64,000 nucleotides of DNA from Alphaproteobacteria bacterium. GTDB taxonomy: Bacteria > Pseudomonadota > Alphaproteobacteria > Rhodobacterales > Rhodobacteraceae. The stretch covers positions 113,135-177,134 of the forward strand of contig JAUIBL010000002.1 of assembly GCA_030428355.1 (NCBI GenBank), read 5' to 3'. The notes under the pieces were generated by a model that made no database searches, was not told where the DNA came from, and worked only from the letters and a program-made list of their open reading frames with translations. Below, in pieces: positions 8,529 to 16,283 of the stretch. Made by a program: the position numbers and the translations under genes. Within the stretch, counting starts at the first letter, position 1. Every line of letters begins with the position of its first letter.

Positions 8529-9344
8529 TCATACGACAAGGCCCAGCTCGGATAGGTATCTGTAACCAATTGGAATATGGTCTTTATTCCGCAGCTCGAG
8601 GACAAGATGTGGGGCACTTTGACACTCTGCAAGCGCACGGAAAACGGCGATCCATTCGATCTCGCCTTCTCCCGGTGCCCAATGCCGGTCAGCATGACCG
8701 TCGACATCCTGCAGATGCACATGGGCCAGTTGGTCGCCCGCGTCTCGGACGAAATCCTCGACCGGTGGGGCGCCGGACATGCGGCGGGCAAGCTGCGCGT
8801 GGCCGGTGTCGATGGACAGTGCAATGGCCTTGGAGCCAAAACTGTCCAACATGGCGCGGCGTGTTTCGGGGCGCACATCTTGGATGTTCTCGATCACGAG
8901 GGTCTGACCGGCCGCTTCGGCCGCCTTTACAACCGGGCGCAGGGTGGCATGGATCCGGTCCAGCTTGGCTTCTGCATAGCCTTTCCAACTGAAGACATTG
9001 TTCTGGAACCACAGCGTATAGGGGGAATGCAGCACCATCTGGCGTGCCCCGATCCGGTCCGCAGCTTCAAGCGCCTTGAGAAGGCGGGCCGTTATCAGCG
9101 GTTGCAGTTCCGGGTCCTTGTTGTCGATGTCCAGCCCTTCGAACGGGCCGTGGATGCCGACGCGGCCTGTATGCCCGTCCAGAGCCGCCTTTACGGCTGC
9201 GATGCGGTCCTCGTATTCGGTCGTGAGGGCGGTATGGGACATGAAATCCTGAATTTCGATGTCGCGGTCTGCGTCGAACAGCCAATCGCGGTGATCCGCG
9301 ATCTCGGCGGCTTTGAGGCAGGCTCCGATCTTGAGCGGGGTCAT
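8529..9344 (-). CDS. TIM-barrel sugar-phosphate isomerase/epimerase
   Basis: 271 residues of the xylose isomerase-like (AP endonuclease 2) TIM-barrel superfamily. Supporting patterns are GIHGPFEGLDID (residues 55-66), QMVLHSPYTLW, LVIENIQD, ALSIDTGHAQL and HVHLQDVDGHADRHWAPGEGE, which supply the Glu/Asp/His metal ligands. The start at 9344 has AAGGAGAC 6 bp upstream; another in-frame ATG lies 21 bp earlier. It probably acts on a phosphorylated sugar. It is 76 bp downstream of the second phnM-like gene, suggesting the sugar product of phosphonate breakdown as a substrate, but this is inference. Confidence 0.8.
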   Translation of the reverse strand: MTPLKIGACLKAAEIADHRDWLFDADRDIEIQDFMSHTALTTEYEDRIAAVKAALDGHTGRVGIHGPFEGLDIDNKDPELQPLITARLLKALEAADRIGARQMVLHSPYTLWFQNNVFSWKGYAEAKLDRIHATLRPVVKAAEAAGQTLVIENIQDVRPETRRAMLDSFGSKAIALSIDTGHAQLARRMSGAPPVEDFVRDAGDQLAHVHLQDVDGHADRHWAPGEGEIEWIAVFRALAECQSAPHLVLELRNKDHIPIGYRYLSELGLVV

Positions 9345-9420
9345 GCGGGCGTCTCCTTGAAGCATGGTCTGCAGTCAGGTCGTCATGGCACGGCACTGCA
9401 ACCGCGCCATGACAGAGGGT

Positions 9421-10629
9421 TTATCCTGCGGGGTGGCCACGATAGGCTGGGCGTCCCGCCACCCATGTGCCGCGAATGGCCGGCGGATGACCGTCGGGCC
9501 AATCCACCAGCACGAGATCGGCGCGGTTGCCGACGGCGATCTGACCGCGATCCGTCAGGTTCATGGCCCGTGCTGGCCCGGACGACACCAGCGACCAAAG
9601 GCGCAGACGGTCGGCGCGGCGGTCAGCGTCCAGACGGGACACGGCCGCGAGCATCGCGGGGTAGAAGTAATCCGAGGCCAGCGCATCGCAGAGCCCCGCC
9701 TCGACCATGTCGCCCGCGGCCAGAGAGCCGATATGGCTGCCCCCGCGCGCGGCATTCGGCGCGCCGAAGATGATCGTGTCGCCATGGGCGCGCGCAGCCT
9801 CGGCAGCTTCCAGCACCATCGGGAATTCGGCCACGCAGGCACCCCGGTCGCGGAACCAGGCGCGGGTTTCGGCGCGGGTGTCGTCATGGCTGAGCATCGG
9901 CGCGCCTTTTGCGCGGGCCATCGCCGCGACGGTTTCGATGGCATTCGGCACGTCACTGCGCCGGTCCCAGACCTCCCCCAGCAGGGCGATGTAATCGTCC
10001 TCGCTGATGCCCGAGCGATGGGCCTTGGACGCCGTGCGTTTGCGCATGCGGTCATCATCGAGTTCGGCCACCGTGAAATCCGGGCTGAATTCGAACGCGC
10101 GATCCTGGATCGGCACGTCATAGGCCCGCATGGTCATCGAGGTGTGATCGTTGAAGGCGACCGACGGCAGCAGCGGTGCGTCCAGCGCCCATTCGATTGT
10201 TTCGAGCGCCTCGAACGCGAAGGTTTCCCAGCGCAGTTGCACGCGGTTCTCGACCAACAGCCGTGGGGCGAGATCGCGGATCGCCTGCATGACCTCACGG
10301 CCTCGTGCCACATCCCGCAAGCCCGGTTCCCAGCCCAGCGTAATGGCGTGATAGGCCGTGGCGATCCCGTTTGTGGCGAGCTGGCGGTCGGTGTCGAGGA
10401 CGGCGGCTTCGGTTGGGAAGAACACGCCGGGTCGGGGCATCAACTGCCGTTCGAACGCATCTCCATGCGCGTCGATCAGGGCAGGGGCCAGAATGAGACC
10501 GTGCGCGTCGATCACCTCGCCCTGCACCGGGCCACCGATCTCGGCGATGCAGCCATCTGCGATGGTGACGGTGGTGTCGTGGATGCCATCCGGCAGGTAG
10601 ACGCGTGCGCCTGCAAAGGTCTGTATCAC
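9421..10629 (-). CDS. Second PhnM-like amidohydrolase
   Basis: 402 residues, amidohydrolase superfamily, PhnM-type. The metal-site motifs align with phnM: IDAHGDAFER (about residue 58), FNDHTS, LSHDDTRAE and ASDYFYPAML. The first gene has HGDMIELE and ASDYHPGAM in these places. The GTG start at 10629 was chosen because GGAAGGA lies 6-8 bp upstream; an ATG 90 bp upstream has no such site and would add a basic, Cys-containing leader. Two PhnM-type proteins in one locus suggests division of labour between substrates or a non-phosphonate nucleotide-sugar diphosphatase. The isomerase follows in the same orientation. Confidence 0.8.
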   Translation of the reverse strand: MIQTFAGARVYLPDGIHDTTVTIADGCIAEIGGPVQGEVIDAHGLILAPALIDAHGDAFERQLMPRPGVFFPTEAAVLDTDRQLATNGIATAYHAITLGWEPGLRDVARGREVMQAIRDLAPRLLVENRVQLRWETFAFEALETIEWALDAPLLPSVAFNDHTSMTMRAYDVPIQDRAFEFSPDFTVAELDDDRMRKRTASKAHRSGISEDDYIALLGEVWDRRSDVPNAIETVAAMARAKGAPMLSHDDTRAETRAWFRDRGACVAEFPMVLEAAEAARAHGDTIIFGAPNAARGGSHIGSLAAGDMVEAGLCDALASDYFYPAMLAAVSRLDADRRADRLRLWSLVSSGPARAMNLTDRGQIAVGNRADLVLVDWPDGHPPAIRGTWVAGRPAYRGHPAG

Positions 10630-10981
10630 CAGATCTTCCTTCCCAAATCTCTTCGTCAGGACCTTAGAGCTGCATAGGCGTACCGTCGCGCACAAGAGAC
10701 GCGCCTTGTTCCCGTCCACCTTTCAGGAATCATGAGGGTCCCGTGTGTTCATTCGTCCGGATGAATCGCCGAAAGCTGTGGCAGTCTCTCAACGCTTTGA
10801 TGACGTGTTTGTAACATCGTGCAAGTTGTGTCGCGCCGACGAGGCGTCCCATATCCATCCGGCTTGGGTCGGCGCGGCGGACGGGCTCGTGTCCATCGAA
10901 AAGGCTCATCTGGTTTGCCCTTCAACCTGGACGCTGTCGGAGGTCGCCACGACATGCGGGTGTGCAGGCCTATTCGAACTG
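10630..10981. other. Gene-free region between second phnM-like gene and LysR gene
   Basis: 352 bp without a convincing gene. It should contain the promoter of the 9421-10629 gene (reading left) and the 3' end region of the LysR gene. The only structure I see is the imperfect palindrome at 10751-10766. No T-rich hairpin and no clear Pho box were found. Confidence 0.6.
10751..10766. promoter_or_regulatory. Palindrome shared with the phnC upstream region
   Basis: ATTCGTCCGGATGAAT is a dyad centred on CCGG with one mismatched pair (ATTCgTCC/GGAtGAAT). GGATGAATCGCC (10759-10770) is identical to 2218-2229 in front of phnC, and TTCATTCG precedes it in both places. It lies about 120 bp upstream of the second phnM-like gene. 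It is a candidate operator for a phosphonate-responsive regulator. Confidence 0.35.
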
Positions 10982-11914
10982 TCATTTTGCGATTTCCCGT
11001 TCGATGTCGTCCTGCATGCGGATCACGGCGGCTTCCAGATCCGAGATGAAGGCGCGGGCGGCCAGAGACTGCGTTGCGTAGCCGGGTGTGAGGATCGACA
11101 CCCGGTTGGAAATGCGCGGGCGGAACCTTCGGATAGCAAGCTGTTGGCCCTCGGGCGCAACCATCAGATGCCCATAGGCGGTGATCATGTCGCAGACCAT
11201 CACGCACAATCCCTCGGCCACGAACTGCAACCCCGGCAGGAAAGTCCGCAGCTCCAGACGTTTGTTGAACCTGCATCCCGCCTCGTGAAACGCCGCTTCC
11301 GTCTGCACGGCGGTGCTGTGTTCATTGAACAGAACCGCCATCGGTCGACCGTCAAGGTCCTGCGGCGTGATCACGGCGCTGCGGGCCAGCGGATCGTCCG
11401 GAGGAAGCACGCAGACACATTCAAGGTCATGGTCGGTCTGATGGATCGACGCGCGCGGGCGCGGTGTTTCCGCAAAACCCACGTCGAATTGCTGCGCCGC
11501 GATCAGGTCTTCGATCACGTCCGAAGAGCGCATGATCAACGCAACGTCGAGATCGTCCTTCCCGCGCAGAAACCGGGTCAGCAGCCGGGGCAGAAACACG
11601 CTTGATGCGGCAGGATGGCAGGCAACCTTGAGCTTGCCCGATTGCAGGCCGCTCATCCGTTCAAGCGTTCGCTCGGTTCTTTCGACCCGTCCGAGGATGT
11701 CTTCGCATTCTTCCAGGAAGAAATGGGCTTCCGGCGTTGGGGTCAGCTTGCCCTGCGTGCGGACAAAAAGCGCGAACCCCAACTGGTCCTCCAGCGTCTG
11801 CACCATGGTCGACACTGCAGGTTGGGTCCGACCGACCGCACGCGCAGCCTGGCTGATGGAGCCCGACCGCATCACTTCGCGAAAGGTCGACAATTGGCGC
11901 AGAGACAGGTGCAT
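10982..11914 (-). CDS. LysR-family transcriptional regulator
   Basis: 310 residues. The N-terminal winged helix-turn-helix (LRQLSTFREVMRSGSISQAA, then VGRTQPAVSTMVQTLEDQLG) is textbook LysR, followed by the linker (LTPTPEAHFFLEE) and a two-lobed effector domain. It is divergent from the TRAP transporter operon (first gene 12028), so it most likely controls that operon and itself. The intergenic region holds an ATCAA/TTGAT dyad. The effector is probably the transported substrate of the adjacent TRAP/flavoenzyme system; the identity cannot be read from sequence. Confidence 0.92.
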   Translation of the reverse strand: MHLSLRQLSTFREVMRSGSISQAARAVGRTQPAVSTMVQTLEDQLGFALFVRTQGKLTPTPEAHFFLEECEDILGRVERTERTLERMSGLQSGKLKVACHPAASSVFLPRLLTRFLRGKDDLDVALIMRSSDVIEDLIAAQQFDVGFAETPRPRASIHQTDHDLECVCVLPPDDPLARSAVITPQDLDGRPMAVLFNEHSTAVQTEAAFHEAGCRFNKRLELRTFLPGLQFVAEGLCVMVCDMITAYGHLMVAPEGQQLAIRRFRPRISNRVSILTPGYATQSLAARAFISDLEAAVIRMQDDIEREIAK

Positions 11915-11952
11915 GGGTAGGTATAAATTCAGTTGATGATGTCAGAGATATT

Positions 11953-11963
11953 ATCAAATTGAT
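11953..11963. promoter_or_regulatory. Candidate LysR operator
   Basis: ATCAAATTGAT is a perfect 5-bp dyad with a one-base centre in the AT-rich 113-bp region between the divergent LysR gene and the TRAP operon. LysR regulators usually bind such short interrupted dyads in the shared promoter. Assignment is by position only. Confidence 0.4.
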
Positions 11964-12027
11964 TTTATACCCTCTGTCCAGTCAGAACTGCCCAAACCCA
12001 CGCATCATCGTGTGGGGTGGGGGACAG

Positions 12028-12498
12028 ATGGACAGTTTTGCGAAATATCTGCTGACAGCTCTGATCTGCATTGTTGCACTGGGCCAATTCGTTCAGGTCA
12101 TCACGCGTTACGTGCTGCAGGTTCCTGTGATGGGTCTTGAAGAGACCATGCTCTACCCGACGCTGTGGCTCTATATTCTCGGCTCGGTCAACGCCTCGCG
12201 AGAAAACACCCATATCCGGGCCAACGTGCTTGAGATCTTCATCAAGACCGACCGTGGTCACACCGTGCTGGCCATTATCGGCGAGATCATCAGCCTGATC
12301 GTCGGGCTGTGGTTGCTAAGCTGGGCGTGGGATTACACCCGGTATGCCTGGCGGGTCTGGCGGGAAAGCCCGACGCTCTACATCCCGACCTTCTATTCCG
12401 ACATCGCGCTTCTGACGGGGTTGGGCCTGATGATGGTCTACACCGCGTGGCACCTGTGGCGGCACATCCGCAGCCTGCGTACGGGAGACGTGGCATGA
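12028..12498 (+). CDS. TRAP transporter small permease (DctQ type)
   Basis: 156 residues with four hydrophobic segments (near 5-25, 42-60, 80-103, 120-140), the layout of DctQ/YiaM proteins. ATG 12028 follows a G-rich sequence (GGGGTGGGGGACAG). DctQ-type subunits pair with the large DctM permease to form a Na+-driven tripartite ATP-independent periplasmic transporter. The gene ends 4 bp inside dctM (ATGA). First gene of the operon 12028-17658. Confidence 0.85.
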   Translation: MDSFAKYLLTALICIVALGQFVQVITRYVLQVPVMGLEETMLYPTLWLYILGSVNASRENTHIRANVLEIFIKTDRGHTVLAIIGEIISLIVGLWLLSWAWDYTRYAWRVWRESPTLYIPTFYSDIALLTGLGLMMVYTAWHLWRHIRSLRTGDVA

Positions 12499-13805
12499 TC
12501 GAGATCGCACTTCTGGCCATTGCCGTTCTGGTGATCACGCTGACCCTCGGGGTGCCGTTGCCCTACTGTTTCGGTGCGGCGCTGATGGTGATGTATTTCA
12601 TCGGCGATGTGACCATGAAAGGCATGATGCTCTGGGGATTCCAGCAGTTGGGAAACCCCGTGCTTCTGGCGATCCCGCTCTTCGTCCTTGCCGGAACGAT
12701 CATGTCCGAGAGCGGCATTGCCGCCTCGCTTTTGCGCTTCGTCAACGCGTTCATTGGCCATGTGCGGGGTGGTCTGGGTGTGGTCGCGGCCGTGTCCTGT
12801 GCGGTGATCGGGGCGATTTCCGGCTCGGGCCTGACCGGCATTGCAGCCATCGGGCCGCTGCTGATCCCCGAGATGGAAAAGCGTGGCTATCCCCGGGAAT
12901 ACGCCACCGCTCTGATTGCCAACTCGTCGATCCTTGGCCTGCTGATCCCGCCTTCGGTGACAATGATCGTCTACGGATGGGTCACCGACACGTCGATCCT
13001 CGCGTGCTTTCTGGCGACGTTGGGGCCGGGTCTTTTGATCATGGTGTCGTTTTCCGTGATCAACCTGATCATGGCGCGCAAGTTTCCCCTGATCCTTGAT
13101 GACAAGCCCAGTTTTTCGGAACTCAGCGGCGAAGTGGCCCGCCGCGGCTTTCACGCTTTCCCGGCGCTTCTGATGCCGGTGATCATTCTTGGCGGCATCT
13201 ATGGCGGTGTGATGACCCCGACCGAAGCGGCGGCTGTCGCGGTGATCTACGCGATCCCGGTGGGATTTCTCATCTACAAGGGCCTGAGATGGGAGAACTT
13301 CCTCTCCGCAGGCAAGGAAGCCGCAACCGCCGTCGGCGCGATCATGATGATGATCCTGTTCTCCATGATCCTGAGCCAGATGTTCGTCTATGAAAGCATC
13401 CCTCAGCAATTGGTCGAAGGCATCTTCTCGATCACCGAAAACAAGGTGCTGCTGCTGATCATGATCAACATCCTGCTGTTTCTGGTGGGCATGGTGGTCA
13501 ATGACGTGACCGCGATCATCCTGATTGCGCCGCTGCTTTTGCCGCTGATGACCGCGATCGGTGTCAGCCCGGTGCAATTCGCAGCGATCATGGGGGTCAA
13601 TACCGCGATGGGCGGGGTGACGCCGCCTTATGCGTCGATCCTCTATCTGGGGGCGCGCATCGGCAAGGTGAAGGTGACCAAGGTCATTCCGCCCGCCATG
13701 AAACTCATCCTGTTCGGCTATGTGCCGGTGGTGTTTCTCACCTCGCTCTGGCCTGACCTGTCACTCTTTCTGCCGCGCGTCTTCGGCTATGACGTCGCGC
13801 CCTGA
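12495..13805 (+). CDS. TRAP transporter large permease (DctM type)
   Basis: 436 residues, about 11-12 hydrophobic segments. The family patterns AIPLFVLAG (residues 55-65), SGSGLTGIAAIGPLLIPEM (near 110), NSSILGLLIPPS and, near the C-terminus, MGVNTAMGGVTPPYASILYLGA are clear. The ATGA overlap with the small permease fixes the start. It carries out substrate translocation in the inner membrane. The specificity is set mainly by the binding protein that follows. Confidence 0.95.
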   Translation: MIEIALLAIAVLVITLTLGVPLPYCFGAALMVMYFIGDVTMKGMMLWGFQQLGNPVLLAIPLFVLAGTIMSESGIAASLLRFVNAFIGHVRGGLGVVAAVSCAVIGAISGSGLTGIAAIGPLLIPEMEKRGYPREYATALIANSSILGLLIPPSVTMIVYGWVTDTSILACFLATLGPGLLIMVSFSVINLIMARKFPLILDDKPSFSELSGEVARRGFHAFPALLMPVIILGGIYGGVMTPTEAAAVAVIYAIPVGFLIYKGLRWENFLSAGKEAATAVGAIMMMILFSMILSQMFVYESIPQQLVEGIFSITENKVLLLIMINILLFLVGMVVNDVTAIILIAPLLLPLMTAIGVSPVQFAAIMGVNTAMGGVTPPYASILYLGARIGKVKVTKVIPPAMKLILFGYVPVVFLTSLWPDLSLFLPRVFGYDVAP

Positions 13806-13844
13806 TTTTCCTGAAATGTGCAATCCAACCTGGAGGACCTCACC

Positions 13845-14843
13845 ATGAAACATGCACTGCTGACCACCGCTGCTGCCGCCCTGATGGCATTGGGATCATA
13901 CGCCGAGGCGCAAGACCTCAAGATGAGCCATGTGCGCCCGCAGGACGCCACCATCGACGTCGAACTGCGCGCCTTTTCCGCCGCCGTGGCCGAAGCCACA
14001 GGCGGCACCGTGAATGTCGAGATCTTCCCGGCATCTGCCTTGGGGGATTACACCACCGTGCAGGAGCGCGTCAGCGTGGGTGCGATCGACATGGCGACCC
14101 AGCCTGCTGCCACCGCAGCCGACCGCCGGATGCAGATCAGCTCGTTCCCGTATCTGGCCGGAAACTGGGAACAGGCCCGCGCCGTGTACGGCCCCGGCGG
14201 CGTTGTGCGCGAGGTGATGGCCGGGCTTTACGCCGAGCAGGACATCACCATGCTGGCCGCCTATCCCGTGTATTTCGGCGGCATCGCGCTCAACGTCGAA
14301 AACCCGAATGCCGGGTCTGTCGCAGCCAATGGCATCAAGGTGCGCGTGCCGGGCATCAAGAGCTTCCAGCTTACCGGTGAAGCGCTGGGCTATATCCCGT
14401 CGCCGATCCCGTTCTCCGAAGCCTTCACAGCCGTTCAGACGGGTGTGGTCGACGGTGTGATCGGGTCGGGGGCCGAAGGCTATTATGCGTCGTTCCGCGA
14501 TGTCACGAAGACCTACATTCCGGCCAATACCCATTTCGAAGTCTGGTACATGATCATTTCGAACGAAAGCCTTGCGGGCCTGTCCGAAGAAGATCAGGCC
14601 GCCCTGCAAGAGCAGGCAGCGGCATTCGAGGCAACCCGCTGGGAGGTCGCCGAGACCGATCAAGCGCGCAATGAACAGCGCCTTGTCGATGAACTCGGTG
14701 CCACCGTGGCCACCCTGAGTGCCGACGAACTGGCGGCGATGGCTGCCAAGGTGCGGGCCGAAGTCTGGCCGGCGGTTCTCGAGGACGTGGGTGTCGACTG
14801 GGGTCAGGCCATTCTTGACAAGGTTGCCGCTGCGGGCAACTGA
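13845..14843 (+). CDS. TRAP transporter periplasmic binding protein (DctP type)
   Basis: 332 residues with a Sec signal peptide (hydrophobic core TTAAAALMALGSYA, cleavage near AEA-QD). The mature part has the DctP pattern: SAVAEATGGTVNVEIFPASALGD, then IKVRVPGIKSF containing the usually carboxylate-binding Arg, and GVVDGVIG. TGGAGGACC precedes ATG 13845. The ligand is probably an organic acid or amino-acid derivative consumed by the flavoenzyme encoded next, since a hairpin but no full terminator separates the two parts. Confidence 0.93.
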   Translation: MKHALLTTAAAALMALGSYAEAQDLKMSHVRPQDATIDVELRAFSAAVAEATGGTVNVEIFPASALGDYTTVQERVSVGAIDMATQPAATAADRRMQISSFPYLAGNWEQARAVYGPGGVVREVMAGLYAEQDITMLAAYPVYFGGIALNVENPNAGSVAANGIKVRVPGIKSFQLTGEALGYIPSPIPFSEAFTAVQTGVVDGVIGSGAEGYYASFRDVTKTYIPANTHFEVWYMIISNESLAGLSEEDQAALQEQAAAFEATRWEVAETDQARNEQRLVDELGATVATLSADELAAMAAKVRAEVWPAVLEDVGVDWGQAILDKVAAAGN

Positions 14844-14851
14844 ACAAGGAC

Positions 14852-14879
14852 CGGGCGGGACTGAAACGGGTCCCGCCCG
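14852..14879 (+). terminator. Intercistronic hairpin after the TRAP binding-protein gene
   Basis: CGGGCGGGAC (14852-14861) pairs perfectly with GTCCCGCCCG (14870-14879) around an 8-nt loop. No T-run follows, so it is probably an attenuator or mRNA stabiliser that lets the binding protein be made in excess over the enzyme genes. Confidence 0.6.
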
Positions 14880-14905
14880 ACCTCAACAGCGTGCAGGACG
14901 GATAT

Positions 14906-16006
14906 ATGGAAACCGACTATGCCATCATCGGAGGCGGGGTTGTTGGCCTTTCGGTCGCGTGGGGATTGCTCCGGCGCGGTCGCAGGGTCACCGTCCTTGA
15001 TGGAGATGACGGGTCCTTCCGGGCCAGCCGGGGCAATTTCGGTCTGGTCTGGGTTCAGTCCAAGGGCATGACCCAACCGCGCTATGCCAAATGGTCCCAG
15101 CACTCGGCGTCCATCTGGGCCGATTTCGCACGTGAACTTGCCGACACGACCGGAGAGACCGTGCCTCTGGAACAGAAGGGCGGCTACGATCTGCACTTTT
15201 CCGAAGAGACCCTGCAGGATACGGTCGAAAAATACGAAGGACTCAAGGCGAAACTTGATGGTGATTACCCGTTCGAGGTGCTTGGCCATAACGCGCTGCG
15301 TAAGGAAGAGCCGCATATCGGGCCAAAGGTGGTCGGTGCGATCCTGCATCACCAGGATGGTCACGCGAATCCCCTGAAACTCCTGCAGGCGCTGGCGGCG
15401 GATGTGCGTCGCATGGGCGGGCACCTTCTGACAGGAAAAACGGTCACGGACGTGTCCAAACCGGATGGGTTTGTTCTGACCTGCGCAGACGGTACCCGTG
15501 TCGACGCGGCCAAGGTGATCCTGTCCGCCGGTCTCGGGGCGGCGCAACTTGGGCCGAAAATGGGGTTCAAGGCGCCGATCCGCCCACAACGTGGGCAGGT
15601 TCTGATCACCGAAAAGCTGCCCAAGCTGATCAACCGCCCGTCCCTCATTGCCCGGCAGGTCGACGAGGGCGGCATCCAGATTGGCGCGACCAACGAAGAG
15701 GTGGGCACCGACGACCGCGTCACCCGGTCGGGGGTGTCGGGACTCGCCGCCGATGCAATCGCCGCCTACCCGGCGCTGGCCCGCGCACAGCTTGTCCGCA
15801 GTTGGGGCGCGTTGCGCGTCCTGTCGCCCGACGGTTTGCCCATCTATCAGCAAAGCGCCGACATGCCGGGCGCCTATCTCGTGACCTGTCACAGCGGGAT
15901 CACGCTGGCGGCCGTTCATGCCCGCGTGTTGCCCGACTGGTTGGAGGGCACCGAAGCCGCACCTGATCTGGAGGTCTTCAGTGAAGCCCGTTTCGCCGTT
16001 TCTTGA
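14906..16006 (+). CDS. FAD-dependent amine/imino-acid oxidase subunit (HcnC/OoxB-like)
   Basis: 366 residues of the D-amino-acid-oxidase (DAO) family. The FAD-binding motif IIGGGVVGLSVAWGLLRRGRRV lies at residues 6-27, and the C-terminal part has GLPIYQQSADMPGAYLVTC and HSGITLAAVHARVLPDWL, typical of this family. With the two next genes it makes the trio seen in hydrogen cyanide synthase (HcnABC), opine oxidase and D-hydroxyproline dehydrogenase; this is the beta/HcnC-type subunit holding the substrate site. The ATG 14906 was preferred to a GTG 15 bp earlier because AGGACGGA lies directly upstream. Confidence 0.85.
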   Translation: METDYAIIGGGVVGLSVAWGLLRRGRRVTVLDGDDGSFRASRGNFGLVWVQSKGMTQPRYAKWSQHSASIWADFARELADTTGETVPLEQKGGYDLHFSEETLQDTVEKYEGLKAKLDGDYPFEVLGHNALRKEEPHIGPKVVGAILHHQDGHANPLKLLQALAADVRRMGGHLLTGKTVTDVSKPDGFVLTCADGTRVDAAKVILSAGLGAAQLGPKMGFKAPIRPQRGQVLITEKLPKLINRPSLIARQVDEGGIQIGATNEEVGTDDRVTRSGVSGLAADAIAAYPALARAQLVRSWGALRVLSPDGLPIYQQSADMPGAYLVTCHSGITLAAVHARVLPDWLEGTEAAPDLEVFSEARFAVS

Positions 16007-16283
16007 ATTGGACGAGACAGCGCGTGTGCCTGTCACCTTCGACGGAACGCCGCTCGATCTGCCTCAAGGGGCCAATCTGGCTGCCGCCCTGCTGGTCGCA
16101 GGGGTCGATGTGTTCCGTCACACACCGGTGTCCGGTGCGCCGCGTGCCCCGTTCTGCATGATGGGGGCCTGTTTCGAATGTCTGGTCGAGATCGACGGCG
16201 TTGTGCGTCAGGCCTGCATGATCGACGTGACGGCGGGTATGGACATCCGCAAAGCGCATGAGGATTTCCGTGGAGCGGTTTGA
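15981..16283 (+). CDS. [2Fe-2S] small subunit of flavoenzyme (HcnA/OoxC-like)
   Basis: 100 residues, GTG start with GGAG 8 bp upstream. It has a ferredoxin fold with cysteines in PFCMMGACFECLVEIDG and RQACMI (C-X4-C-X2-C then C about 11 residues later), a plant-type [2Fe-2S] binding pattern. This is the gamma/HcnA-type subunit that links the two flavoproteins. It overlaps both neighbours (26 bp at each end), evidence of tight coupling. The length matches HcnA-like proteins. Confidence 0.88.
   Translation: MKPVSPFLELDETARVPVTFDGTPLDLPQGANLAAALLVAGVDVFRHTPVSGAPRAPFCMMGACFECLVEIDGVVRQACMIDVTAGMDIRKAHEDFRGAV

Noticed and set aside
8577..9773. 398-codon plus-strand frame
   Set aside because: Crosses the ends of the isomerase and the second phnM-like gene, both well supported on the minus strand.
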